Shown: positions 36,301 to 48,300 of the stretch, in pieces
How positions within the stretch are numbered: the stretch's first letter is position 1
How the letters are laid out: the number at the start of each line of letters is the position of its first letter
DNA from: Oreocharis arfaki
Taxonomy: Eukaryota > Chordata > Aves > Passeriformes > Paramythiidae
Reading direction: 5' to 3'
NCBI GenBank assembly: GCA_013398015.1
Contig: VZRR01004525.1
Coordinates: forward strand, 1 to 64,000
Length of the DNA: 64,000 nt
The notes under the pieces: model-generated
Seen by the model: the letters and a program-made list of their open reading frames with translations, nothing else
Database searches by the model: none
What the model was told of the DNA's origin: nothing
Program-made: the position numbers and the translations under genes

Positions 36301-39300
36301 AAATATTCCATAAAAGAGATTCTTTTCTACCATGAATACCCCCTACTTCTTAAGGGCTGCACATGAGTATTAGGATGGATATCCCTATCAGTGGTCGTTT
36401 AAACAGGGAGAGGCACCACTAGGGCTTTCTGCTGCTGAGGGCTGGGAGGAAAGTGCGTTATAGTGCCTGAGGCTATTTGTGTCTGATGTGCTTTCAAAAG
36501 AAAAGAAAAAAGCAAAAAAAAAAGGCAAGCCAAATTAGATAAGAGCTGCTTGCCACAGAAGTAGAATACCAAAGAGAAGGTACTGCTTCTGCCCATGCTG
36601 GCAACCCTGAGTTTTGCCTTGCTTTGCCCTGCTAGCCTTCACTGCTGGGAGTGATGAAAATCTGGTGGTGACAGAATAAATTGCTATGCCCCAGAGAACA
36701 GTGGAAGCAGCTCTTCGTCCTTGCAGCTCATCCAGCCTCACCACAGGTTCCCTGCTCAAGGACTGCAGACAAGGGCATTTTAATCATTGCATTGTTATAA
36801 CTGTCCTTCTGGAATAGCAGCTCTTTTCCAGTTTAGACTAGCTCAGCCTCCTTGCTACCATGCAACTAATTAAGATACCAAAAAATCCAGCTATGAGCAT
36901 TTTGAGTTATCTCAAACAAGTGAGTATGCACTTCAATTTGCTTCTCAATTTGAAACTGAAATGATGGCAACAAGAAACTATGAAAAAAACTTTTAAGTGG
37001 CTTATAGCAACATCCTGCAGGTTGGAAGAATTGGCTGATCACACTTATTGCCTCTTTCATGATACAAGTACTGAATTACTCTCCTACTCTGCCTTTGAAA
37101 TCCAAAGCTAGCAAGTATGAAGCTCAAGCAGCTCCTCCCTAGCTCTCTCTAAGGCCCTTGATCTCACTGATTCCATTCCAAAGGGGTCATGTTAATGTTG
37201 CTCCTACATGATTATTTTAGCACCTGTACCAAGAGACTCCTTTTTAAAAGCAATTCAACCAAGACAAAGAAATTTCATCTACCTAAATCTATTTTCTTTT
37301 TCTTTTTCACAAATCATAAAGGCAAGCAGAAATTATTAGTCTAAATCTGGGCTCAGAGAAAGCAGTCTTTAGCAAATTATGCCTCATGATAATTTTATGG
37401 TTGTGGGCATGACAGCACACTTCTTCTCAACAGTTTTATTTAAAGCCATCATCATCAAGGCCAGGCACAAAGGCATTCCCTCTCAGAGCAAGAAACACCT
37501 AGAACAAGAGGCAGGTTTGCATCACTTCCCTGGACACTGCAACCCAAGAAGCCCAAATATGTGAGGGAACTGCTGAATAGTGAAAACCACTATTGTTCTA
37601 CCCACCACTGGGAAAAAAGTAAGGCTGCATAAATGAGCTACAGACCACAGGTTTACTCTAACAGCGAGATGAAAAGAAGTTCTGGATCACCTGTAAATAA
37701 TGAGGTTACAGCCCAAACTTCACACTGCCTCCAAGTGAGTGTCATCCCCCAGAGCAGCTGGGCATGCATGACTGACATTTAATCAGTTTCTGTGGTTTCT
37801 CAAAACTGGGGAAGAGTTAATCTCCCACTGTTAAAAGCATCACTACATTCATGACACACATTCATCCAGCATGTCCACACAGCTGAACAATTATTCAAAA
37901 GACTGGCTTTGAACGAAAACTATCTAGACACACTTCCAACTCCCGAACATCACAGAGAGAGAAATCCTGCCAGCCAATGCTGGTGTTAAAGCCTTCTGGG
38001 GGGTGGGGGGTAAAATGGGGGATGGGTGATTAAAAATCAAGCTCAAATTAACCTTGTCTTTATAGAGAGACACTCTGGCTAAGGGAAGATCAGGCAAAAG
38101 TGGCTACAGGCCATGACCTAAGGCCACGAAGCCTAACTGTTCCATAATCCCACATCCCACAGAGTTCTCCTTAGAGGATTGCAAAGCCCTAATCAGTGCA
38201 AACTGATATACTGGGACAGAAATTCCTTTTGGATCATGGATTTTGAACTGTGGGTTTTTTTCTAGAGCGTGCTCTGTATCTTGCAACCCTACCATAAATA
38301 GAGATGTGCTCTTTCTTTACCAAGTTACAGACATGTTTTTCCATCCTCATGCAGGCTACAAGCAGACAAATTTACCTGGATGGATGACTCACTAGGTCAG
38401 GGGGATGAGTACACAGGCAATGGCAACACTTTCTGGTGTGAGTCAGGAAGGAGAAAATGCTTTACCGTATGGTCTGTAAGAGGAGGCAGCACAATCAGCT
38501 TCTCCATGGTGTTCATTACCACCCTCCAGAGCTCTTTCAGCACCCGTTTCAACACTGTCTTTTCACACACAGTCGCAAACAGTGTCAGGCTGCAGGGAGA
38601 GAGCAAGAACTGAGTAAGTCCAGAGAGCACAATATGCAATGAAAAAGGAGCTGCATATGGAAGATTCGGTGCCCTATCCAAAGCAGTTTGTCACAACAAT
38701 TGCTTTAAGGGTAAAAACCTTCCCTTTCCGTAAAGCAGAGCCTGTGTTCACCCTTGGAGTTCTAGCACTGGCCAAAACGGATGACTGACATTTCTGACCC
38801 CAACAATTTCTATTCTTGACCTGGGGATTACAGAAGGTATCACATGATGATAGGTAGTTGGGAATAATATATATAATCCAAGTAAGAGCAGGTACCATTG
38901 GACAGGATCCCTTTAAGAAGGTGTATTTGGTTTACAGACTATATAGAAAAAAATTACAAATATTGAATAATTGGTTTTAAGCGTCAGGGGGTTACTATAA
39001 TGATTTTTGATGGATATCTAAATTAATACTTCCCGGAGTGTTGTGCAGAAATTCCTGTACAGCTTCTGATAGCTGCTGAACTATCTAAATTTTCACCTCT
39101 AAAATCACCCCAAAGTATTTCTTGGACAACTCCATACTTTGTTGTGATTGCATTCACCATGTGTTTATCTCCTCTAACACAAAGAGCTTTATCTCCCTAG
39201 TTTTTCTTCCTTTATTACTGTACAGGCTATGAAAAAGGCCAAGAAGTGTTAGAATCTCCTCTGAAACGTTTGCTGAACTTTGGGATTTACCAATCACACT

Positions 39301-42300
39301 GTGAGTGTTACAGAACAGGAACTCTGTGGCCAGCAGCACTCAGACAGCTGACTCTTCTCCATTGCATAACCTCTTCTCCCAAGCTCCCTTCTTCCCACAG
39401 CTGGTTAGACAGTAAATGAACAAAACCAAACAGGGACAAGACTGATGTGGGTTGCCTGCATGAAGCATTAAAAAAAACCACTCTCCTTCTGTAAAGGAGG
39501 AAAGAAAATAATCCAGGCATGGATTATCATAATCAAAATGACTTGCTCCACAGCTGGATGGCAAGCCTGTAGCATATCAAATTCCCAGTGGTACAAAGGA
39601 ATCTGGCTTTTCAGGATTCGTGATGGCATGCATGGAAAATGATCAAATGAGAAGGCTCCTAGATGTACTGACTGCTGCAGAGAGTCACTCAGCACACAGC
39701 GACGCAAAAGAAAGATGGGATAATCAACACTAAGCGCAACCAAAGCCCCTGTATTTCAAACTTGTAAAGCCTCACATCTCTTGCAGCATTTATTATGAAA
39801 ACTGCTGGCCATTCCTTACTAAGTGAAGAACTGATGGGAATCAGCATTAAGTTTAACTTCTGCAAGGATTAAACACTATTTCTGTCTTGCAGTTCAAAAC
39901 TTGACTTATAAAAATTATGTCCAGTAGCCACATTTAGCTGTCCCTGTCCAGCTGAATCATGCTGCATGGTGTTAATGCAACAGTTAATTAAAGCAATGGA
40001 TCAACTTTATGCACATCCCATGGTTCAGAAGCTTATTTGCTAGTCAGAACAGCAGCAGGTATGACTAGAACACACATTTGACAGGACTGTGATACTGAGT
40101 AGCATATGTATCAAGTACATAAGCACTGTTTGCAATATGCTTGCTAATTGTCTACAGTAAAATCTTTATAGGAAAAAAAAACCCAGCTAGGAAACTTAGA
40201 ATTTCAGTCTTTTTCACTACTTGATCAGTAGTGTGTTTTGCTGATTGCTATAATTACCAGAGGTAGAAAGAATAACTGTGAGTGTGCTTTGGCATTGAAT
40301 GAAGGCTAAGGACCCTATCCATGGCTTGTGAGAGGCAGATATGGGGAGAAAAGCTATTCAGTCGTCTTGAAAATCTGGAGACTGGAAATCTCAGTAACAA
40401 TCCAAGAACAGAGAGCTATTTTCCCCTCTGCCTCATTCTTTTTTCCAATCCAATGAACTGTATGTGTAGCTTATATTTCAACACCCCCTTACTTTCCATC
40501 CAGGAAGTCCATCAGTGGTCTCAGGACATTATCTGCATCTTGTGCAACTGTGTTTCTGGCATTAGCAGCGGAATTTGCTGTCCCTTTCACTTGACAGAGA
40601 ATATCAGACATTTGCTTGACACACTCATCAATCCGAGTCTGAAAGCTGCACAGATAGGAGAGAGGCAAAAACAAGATTATCAGTGGCAGAAACACAAGGT
40701 AAAAAAATTCAAGTCCACTCAGTTTCACACTCTCCTTTCACAAGACTTGCTGCTCTTTTTCTTGCTGTATTTGTTACCAAGGGGCATGCTCTCCAGTTCC
40801 TTATGCCCACCACCCACACACAGACGACCACCTCTGAACATGAGACACGAGCACATTTGAGAGGAGTTTGTTCATTCATCTTGCAGCAAGAAATGATCCT
40901 TTCCTGACTCCAAGGAATGCTGTTATTCTTAGCTTAAAGCATCCTGCTCTACCCTTTGCTTTTTCCACCACGGAGGTTGGGATCTCACGTAGAGCAATGA
41001 CACAATGCATGCCCCACTCTGAGCACCCAGGAGCCCATCAGCAGAAATCCAGTTATGACCCATCATAGGCTAAGTCTTTAAAAGAATAGAGACAGCCTGA
41101 AGGCAGGCACCAGCTTAAACCAGTCCACTGCTACACAGTCCACACCAAGTGTCAAATTGGGATGTGGGGCTCAGCTGTGCAAAGTGCAGTGTCCCTGTAA
41201 CGAAGTGACACACAAGGCATTAAAGCACAATTACTTTTCCACCTCTTCCTGCTAGGAGGAGGTTCAAAATTAAATAATGCAGTGATTAAAAATTATGAAT
41301 AGATCAGCAGAGCTGACAACAAATCAATTCAGCAAATAAAGGAAAATGCTTTGACATTTAAAAGAACAGTTACTAGCAACAGGCACTACAAGTGACATTT
41401 AACTACCCATTAATGGCACAGAGATTTGAAAACAGGAAGATAAGCCAGTGCTAGGAGCTAGGGTAAAGATACAAGACCAGAAACAAAAGTTTGGAAGTCA
41501 GCTTTACATCTGCAGAAAGGACGTGAACTTCTGATGTGCGAGCCACTGGGGACATCTGTGGGTTGGGTGTGAGTGTGCAACTTCCCTGCTCCACAGCTCT
41601 CACCTTCCTTCTCCACCTGGTCACCTTTCCTGCTCTGCCACCTCCAGCCTCACGGTCCCTCTTGCTCAGTTCTGCCTCCCATTGGAAAAATTCCAGAGCT
41701 GTCTCCCACCTGCCCTATTTCTACCAGAAAGAGTCCTGCAGCAGTCAGTTGTGGCTGCAACGTCAGCTTAACCAGAGACCTAGGCCACATCAAATAAAAG
41801 AGCATAAAAAATCTCCTGTGCCATTAAGAGTCCCTGTTCTGTCACAGGCCAATCCCACCCCACAGTTCTCCCATCACTACGTCAATTGCAGGACCCTGCT
41901 TCAAGATGCTTTAAACCCCCCAGTCAGGGATGAAAAATAACAATGCCTTCACAGATAAAAAGTCATACAAGCCAAAATGGTTACCAATTTTATGAAAAAT
42001 AACTGTGATCAGTTACTGTGGCAACAGGTTCACCTGAAAGTGAAGCTTGTGTAGATGTACAGCTTAACAGGAGCCCTTGGCAGCAGCAAAAACGAGTTCA
42101 CCTATGCTATCAGACAGGGCCTGTTGCTCCCTAATTCCTCCAGGAATTCCTTCCTTCAATCCTCCAGCCTCCAAGAACAAAACAGCAGCTAGCCTTGCAT
42201 GAAGGATAAACCCTTCCAAGACTTCTCTTCTCTCAAAGTAGAAAATGCTTCTGTGTCCAGACAAAATCCTCTCTCAGCACAAGGGTAGTAAGGCTCTCTG

Positions 42301-45300
42301 GACATGGGCTGCCTTTTCAGCAAATGTAATTATCTCACATAGATGAAGAAGAGTTAAGATCTGCAGTGTCAGGCGGGCACAGTGTTGAAGGAGCAAGTGT
42401 TTACAGAGTATTTTGGATATCTGCCTTATCTCCAGAGTTTATATCCTTTAGGAGATCATGCTTACATAGTAAACTGCACCTCTGCTTTTCACTCCCTAAG
42501 ACTGTTAAGGAAAAAATGAAGCACTTGAGCCATCAGACTGCCTAAATCTCTGGCTGGCTCATCTCTCTAAAACACTCCCCAGTATGTATGCTGATACTGG
42601 ATAATCTCTTTAAATCATATTTGCAAATGTCAAGATTGTCCCCTCATTGTTTTGCAGCAATGACACCATGGACACTCAGATTAAAAAAAAAAAAAATCCA
42701 CCTCCCTAATCATTATTTCTCAGTCACCCTCCATCTAATTACGAACTTCATTGATTCCATTCAGTTACAGTCTGAGTCTTTCCATTTCTTGCTGTAGCAT
42801 CTACTACTGGCAACAGGAACTGCTCACTTATCTCCCTGCTTAGCTTTGTGTGCTGAAATCCAAACAGTCATTGACAAATCTCACCATGATTTTTTAGCCA
42901 TAAGAACCGCAAACCTGTCAACCGTGGGAGGCCAAGTTGGTACCATTTACTCTGCCTTGCCCATGTTCAAGCTGCAATACAGTTCATGCCTACACTAATC
43001 CTGTTATGCAGCACAACATCAAATGAATGGGGTTTGTAATGAGAAATGGTTGTTTTCAAAGATCAGTCAGGAGTTCTGTATTTTTAGATATCGCTTAATT
43101 GACATCCTCTATAGTTCACTACAAAAGTCTTATAAAGTTGAGCACGTTTTTATCCTCAGGAAAATGGCAACAAGATTTGCATGTTAACATGCAAAACCTA
43201 ATTGCCATCAATTACTCTGTCAATATTTTAAAGAGCTCCCTGAAACACTAGGTAACATTTGCAGCAGCACTAGAACAAGCTGATCTCAAATTCAAACCTG
43301 TTTCCTTCTTATTCCAGTATTCATTTAACAATCAGAAATCAGTCAGCTGTTTCATATATTTAGAGCACAATGTTTAAACAAGAATGTTGCTTCATAAACA
43401 CTAAGCTGAAAACAGCTTTTTGAGCAGTAAAGGAGCAGGCAATTCTGTTACTGACAAGCACTACTTACTGAAAAAAAAAAAATCACTCTGTGTAATTCAA
43501 ATACATTTCACAGTTCAGAGATCTCCACGTTACATTTCCAAGCAGAGAAATACAGAAGAGAAAGACTTTATAAATGTTTCTCACTTCTTTAGACGGTCTC
43601 TGTATTTGAAAGGCAATGAATTAAGGACAAAAAGAAAAATATAATGCTGTTCACTGGAGTTTCTTTTCTTTCTTAACCTGACTGAATGAGATTAGACAAA
43701 AGAAAGGAATGCTTCAAGGACAAGGACTGTGGGAATTAACAACAAGTCAGAAAGCCTGTCTGAGTCTGAGTCTGACATTGGTCTCAGCACAGTCCATTTC
43801 TACCTGTGAGAAATCTAGTCGAGAGAAGCCAGAAATTCAAAACAATAGAGGGAGAAAACAGCAACAAGGCTGCAGCTGGCATTTTGTTTGGATTCTTGAG
43901 ATGTCTGTGTTGTAGATAACTAAGAATAGTATAGTGTAGTTAAAATAACCAATGAATCTACTGTAGTTGAGCAACCAATGGACAACTAACACGAATGATA
44001 AACACACAAAAGTGTATATATATGACACTGGCTCTTAGAATAAACACTTTTTACCTGCACTTTATGTTAGAATTAGTGTGTGTCGTGCGTCCGCCTCAAC
44101 TGCCACAAAGGACCTTGTAATACTCACCTGTTACCAAACACTGCACTGAGCTCATCTAAAACGTTGTTCAGCTTCACCTGGAGCTCTTTGAGATGGTCAC
44201 TTGCTTCTGCATCCAACTGTGAATGAAAAAAAGAGCATTTAGTTTGAACCCAGAGGGCAGTCTGCTGTTCTTTGCAGTGCTTCTCTGCACTGTTGAGGCT
44301 ACACTTAATAAGCAGACGAACTATCCCCACTGGACTCTGCCAGTGTAGGATGCTCTCCTCCACTGCCTGCTGCTGCTGCTACAGAAGCTGTGAAATCATC
44401 AACAGATATTTGTCTAAAAAGCAGCCAGTAATTTCCCCAGGCTCCTATACCCTTCAATATCCTTCCCGATGTTTGTAAAGATGAGGAAGAAAAGGAATGC
44501 GAACTCCCTGTGGCCAAGAGTGTATCTAGGCAGAGAATACATCAAGTACTGTGCATTACCCCAGGCTCACAGGTAGTTTCACCCCTCTGAGTCTAGAAGG
44601 ATACAGGGCTTTTCAGACTGGTTGTTACTACTCGTGCATTTCTCCATGCATGATCTGGAAAGAAGCTATTTTACCTTCCACCCTGCTGTCAAATACTCTA
44701 ACTGAAGACCAACCCAGACTCTGCTCTCAGAAGGTTGGACCCCAGCTATTTTGAAAATCTGGCTACAATATCATGGCAGGAGCTGTTCTGCTCTTTTGTT
44801 GATCATTTTTGGGAACTGAAATCTCAGCTACTGGTGTTGAGCAAACGTAGCTCTACTCTCACATGGAACCAGACAACTTTTTGTATGCAAGTGTTCAGAG
44901 GAAAACAAAAAACAAGTGCCTCAAGCACTACATGAATGCTGTTGACACCTGGGCAGGTTATGTAAGAAAGTGCTTCCTCCATTCTTATCAGTCCAAATCC
45001 ACCTATTTTAAATTGAACATGATATACAGTGTCTTGTATTCCAGCTGCAGTCACCCCTCCAGCCTCAAAAGAGCCACTTCTGAGCAACATACCTGTGTGT
45101 ACACATAGCAACACAGGACGAACGCTCTGAGATCATTTGCTCATAAAAAGTAACTTGTAAAACAGATTTCCCTGGGTATGCAGGCAGGCAAGACACTTGT
45201 AAAACAAAAAGCTTCCTCTAAGGCAGAGCATCTATTTAGGAATTAAATGAGCCAGGTACCAGTACAATGGTTAAAAATCAGTTTAGATTTTTATGGTATA

Positions 45301-48300
45301 TCCATCTATACAGGATTTGAACATGACAGGAGTTCCCACTTCTAAAATCAGTGCCGAAGCCCTCTTCATATTCCTTCAGCATCTGTCAGAGAAAGCCAAG
45401 CCTTAAGGGATTTGGAATCTGATCCGTTCATTTTCCTGTTGTAAGCTGGCATGGAAAATTGACTCTATTACGCATTTGAACCTGTGCTAATGAAACTTCT
45501 GGATCAGAATTTTAAAAGTAATTAAAGTAAGAACCAACAACCAAGCAAATGATGATTACTTAGGCCTTGTAACTTTAGGCATTGCTGCCTCAGATTATTT
45601 TTCCCTTATTAAAGTAAATTTCTTTTCCTATTATCTTTAAAACACTCTTGCTCTATGACGGCAGAAGGAAGTTAATATCATGCCAATCAGCATTCATTCT
45701 AGCCAAGCTTGTAGGTAACAAAATAAAAACAGCATTTGGTGGTGGTGGTTTCTCTTGCCCCTACATTAATCCTTCCCTCCTACTGCATAAAGGCACAATG
45801 AGTCACAAGCTGTCTGATTTGCTCTCTACAATTAATGGCACTGCATTGCCCTCTGATTTCAGCCATTTCTGACAGATTTGAGGTAGGACCAGTTCATGAC
45901 TCATCAAAACATTCCAACTAAATCCTTTTCCAGACAGAAAAGAAAAGAAGACAGAAGAATTTGGCACAAAACAATTATTCTTTACAATTTACTTCTACTT
46001 CTTTATAAGCTATCAGATGCACAGTCTAGAGGATGTTTGAGGTCAGGATCAACAACTTGTTGTCCTGGTTCATGAACGATGCAATCAATGATTTATTTTA
46101 CTGTGAGGTGGCCTGGAGAGCTCACTGGTTACCTCCAAACTTTCCCTCACTGCTGTTATTTTACTGCAAACTGATCTTCCTCATAGCAGACCCATTGCTG
46201 TCCCAGTACTGCAAGAAGAGACAGCTGGAACAACGCTTTGCCCAGGGGATGAGCTCCATTACCTGTGGTAAGGAACTCTCGCTCCTCCAGAACATCAGCT
46301 CACAGCTCTCTGGATACAACTGGCAAGACAGCTGCCCAGATTCAGATTCGATGTGCCCAGCCTCATCCTCAGGAAGCCAAGCCCTGGTGGTAAGCATTCT
46401 GGTTCAGCACCCACAAAGACCCCGTCACACTAGTAAAGCTGTTGTTTTCTGAGCAACTGCTACTAGGGAAGAAAGACTCCACAAAAAACATTACTGATAG
46501 TTAATACTTAGGCACTGGCCTGCTCTGCCTCGAAAGCAAATTTTGGGTAGTTATCTGAGTGTGATTTGAGTTCATTAGCAAAGTGCTGGTAGGTGTGTCC
46601 TACTGTTTCCCACACGGAAATCACATGCCAGTAACAGAGTACTGCAACATGTGGTATTAACTGCAAACGTGGCCAATGTGAAGCACTGATAAGAGTGCTC
46701 AAATGAACCCAGAACGGTGCTGCTGTTGCTGCTCAGTCAATGAATTTTAAGCTTATCAGCTATCACTGATAGCAGGAAATGCTACTTGGACTGCATGATA
46801 AATCTGGCTGGTATAGCAGAAAACAGGATTAGACAGCCGGGTCACTGCCACAAATCACATCCACACCATTTCTCTCAGCAGGCTTATGATCTCCATTCTG
46901 TGGGTGTATCAGAGATAATTCAGAAGAAGAATGAAAAGTTCTCTGTGCAAAACATGGGACAGTGAGGTGGCTCCTGATCTCTGAGCAGACGTTCCAATTC
47001 CAGTGGAAATGATAGGCTGGCACAGGCACAGTTCTGCCTCTGAGGCTAAATGTGTGATGCTGAAAACTGAGGTGCAAGGAAGGAAAAGCTAATCCCAGAT
47101 TTAAATTTCAGGAGAGAAATCAAGTCTCTGTTAATTTTCTGAAAATATTTGGGACCTGGCATCTGAGAAAGAGAATCTGAGCCTCTAAGTCTCATCTAGG
47201 GGTTCCATTCAGGACTGGAACCTCAAGTTCTCTGCTAGTCTGAATGGTGGCATTTATACTCGAATTTAGAATGATCTTCTCCTCCTTCCCTCATGAATGA
47301 AACAGAACCCCTGACTCTAAGAATTTGCAGTGACAGGCTTCCAAGTTTTACAGGAGACGTAATTAGTTCTTCTTTGCTTTACACACACACTGGTGAAGCG
47401 TGAGTGGCCAGGACTGCAAGGCTTCTCTGTAGGTGGTGTAGGTGGAGAGACATGACTCTTGCCTTCTAGAAAGCTCAAGATATTAATCAATGCACATCTA
47501 AAAGACAGAGACACTGTGAAATCATCAGGTCTGATCTGGCATATCAGCAGCTAAAGATTTATGCCCTGCCTCTATATTTTAGCTTTATGGAAGTTACGGA
47601 TTTCATCTGACTCCAGTTTGAAGCTGCTGGTTTTTGTTCTGCCTCCCTCCACCAGCCCCTCGGGGCTCAGCAGATCAAACCCCCCTTTAGGGACTTACTT
47701 GCACTGACTTTTCAGGCATCTCCCCACTTTCCTACAGGATTCAAGAGTAAGGAACAGGGAGTACTGAATCCAAACAATAGCTGCCAACTTCTCAAATATT
47801 AGGGCGGCCTTAGCTCTGGCATGTGGGATGCTAAAGAGCAGCAAACAGTAGATACCACAAATCCTTTGAGAACATTCCTATTTAAGTCTTGGCTGTTTCT
47901 AAGCTGTCCTGCAATTTGTTATTCAGGTGGCTAACTTAGGATTTAAAATGTGGGCTAACCCTGGCTAAGCATTAAGAGGAGAGTTTCCTGAAGCTTTAAT
48001 TGCGCAGATTATCTTGAAACCGAAGGCATGAAAATTGTATGATGACAATATGCTGCTACTCAGCAGCTAATTCCTTGAGTTCCCTAGGGAGTGCTCGTCT
48101 CTGATACTCATCTCACATGCCTCCCTAATAGAAAAAAGGTGTAGAAATGTTTTAAACTACTCTTTCACACCACATCTAGACACCAGCAGTGTGCAATGCA
48201 GTATAGCGCCTTTTAATTTCACAGCCATGAGTTCATTACTCATTAAAAGCTAAGCAAAATAATGAACTGCAAGCTGAAGTCTGCTGGAAAACCACAGAGG

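Larger units (their letters stand above)
31952..38465 (-). other. UNC13B intron E8-E9
   Basis: 6.5-kb intron. It contains a short internal CR1-like piece (32768-32832), a G-quadruplex motif on the plus strand (37998-38026) and an unexplained 81-codon minus frame at 32365-32610. The remainder is unique AT-rich DNA. Confidence 0.87.
40646..44127 (-). other. UNC13B intron E6-E7
   Basis: 3.5-kb intron carrying the antisense solo LTR at 43728-44107 next to its donor, and a perfect 20-bp palindrome at 43176-43195. The rest is unique. Confidence 0.88.

Noticed and set aside
40321..40860. 179-codon plus-strand open frame
   Set aside because: It runs antisense across the clearly real minus-strand exon E7 (40493-40645). 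Its length comes partly from the codon constraint on the other strand.
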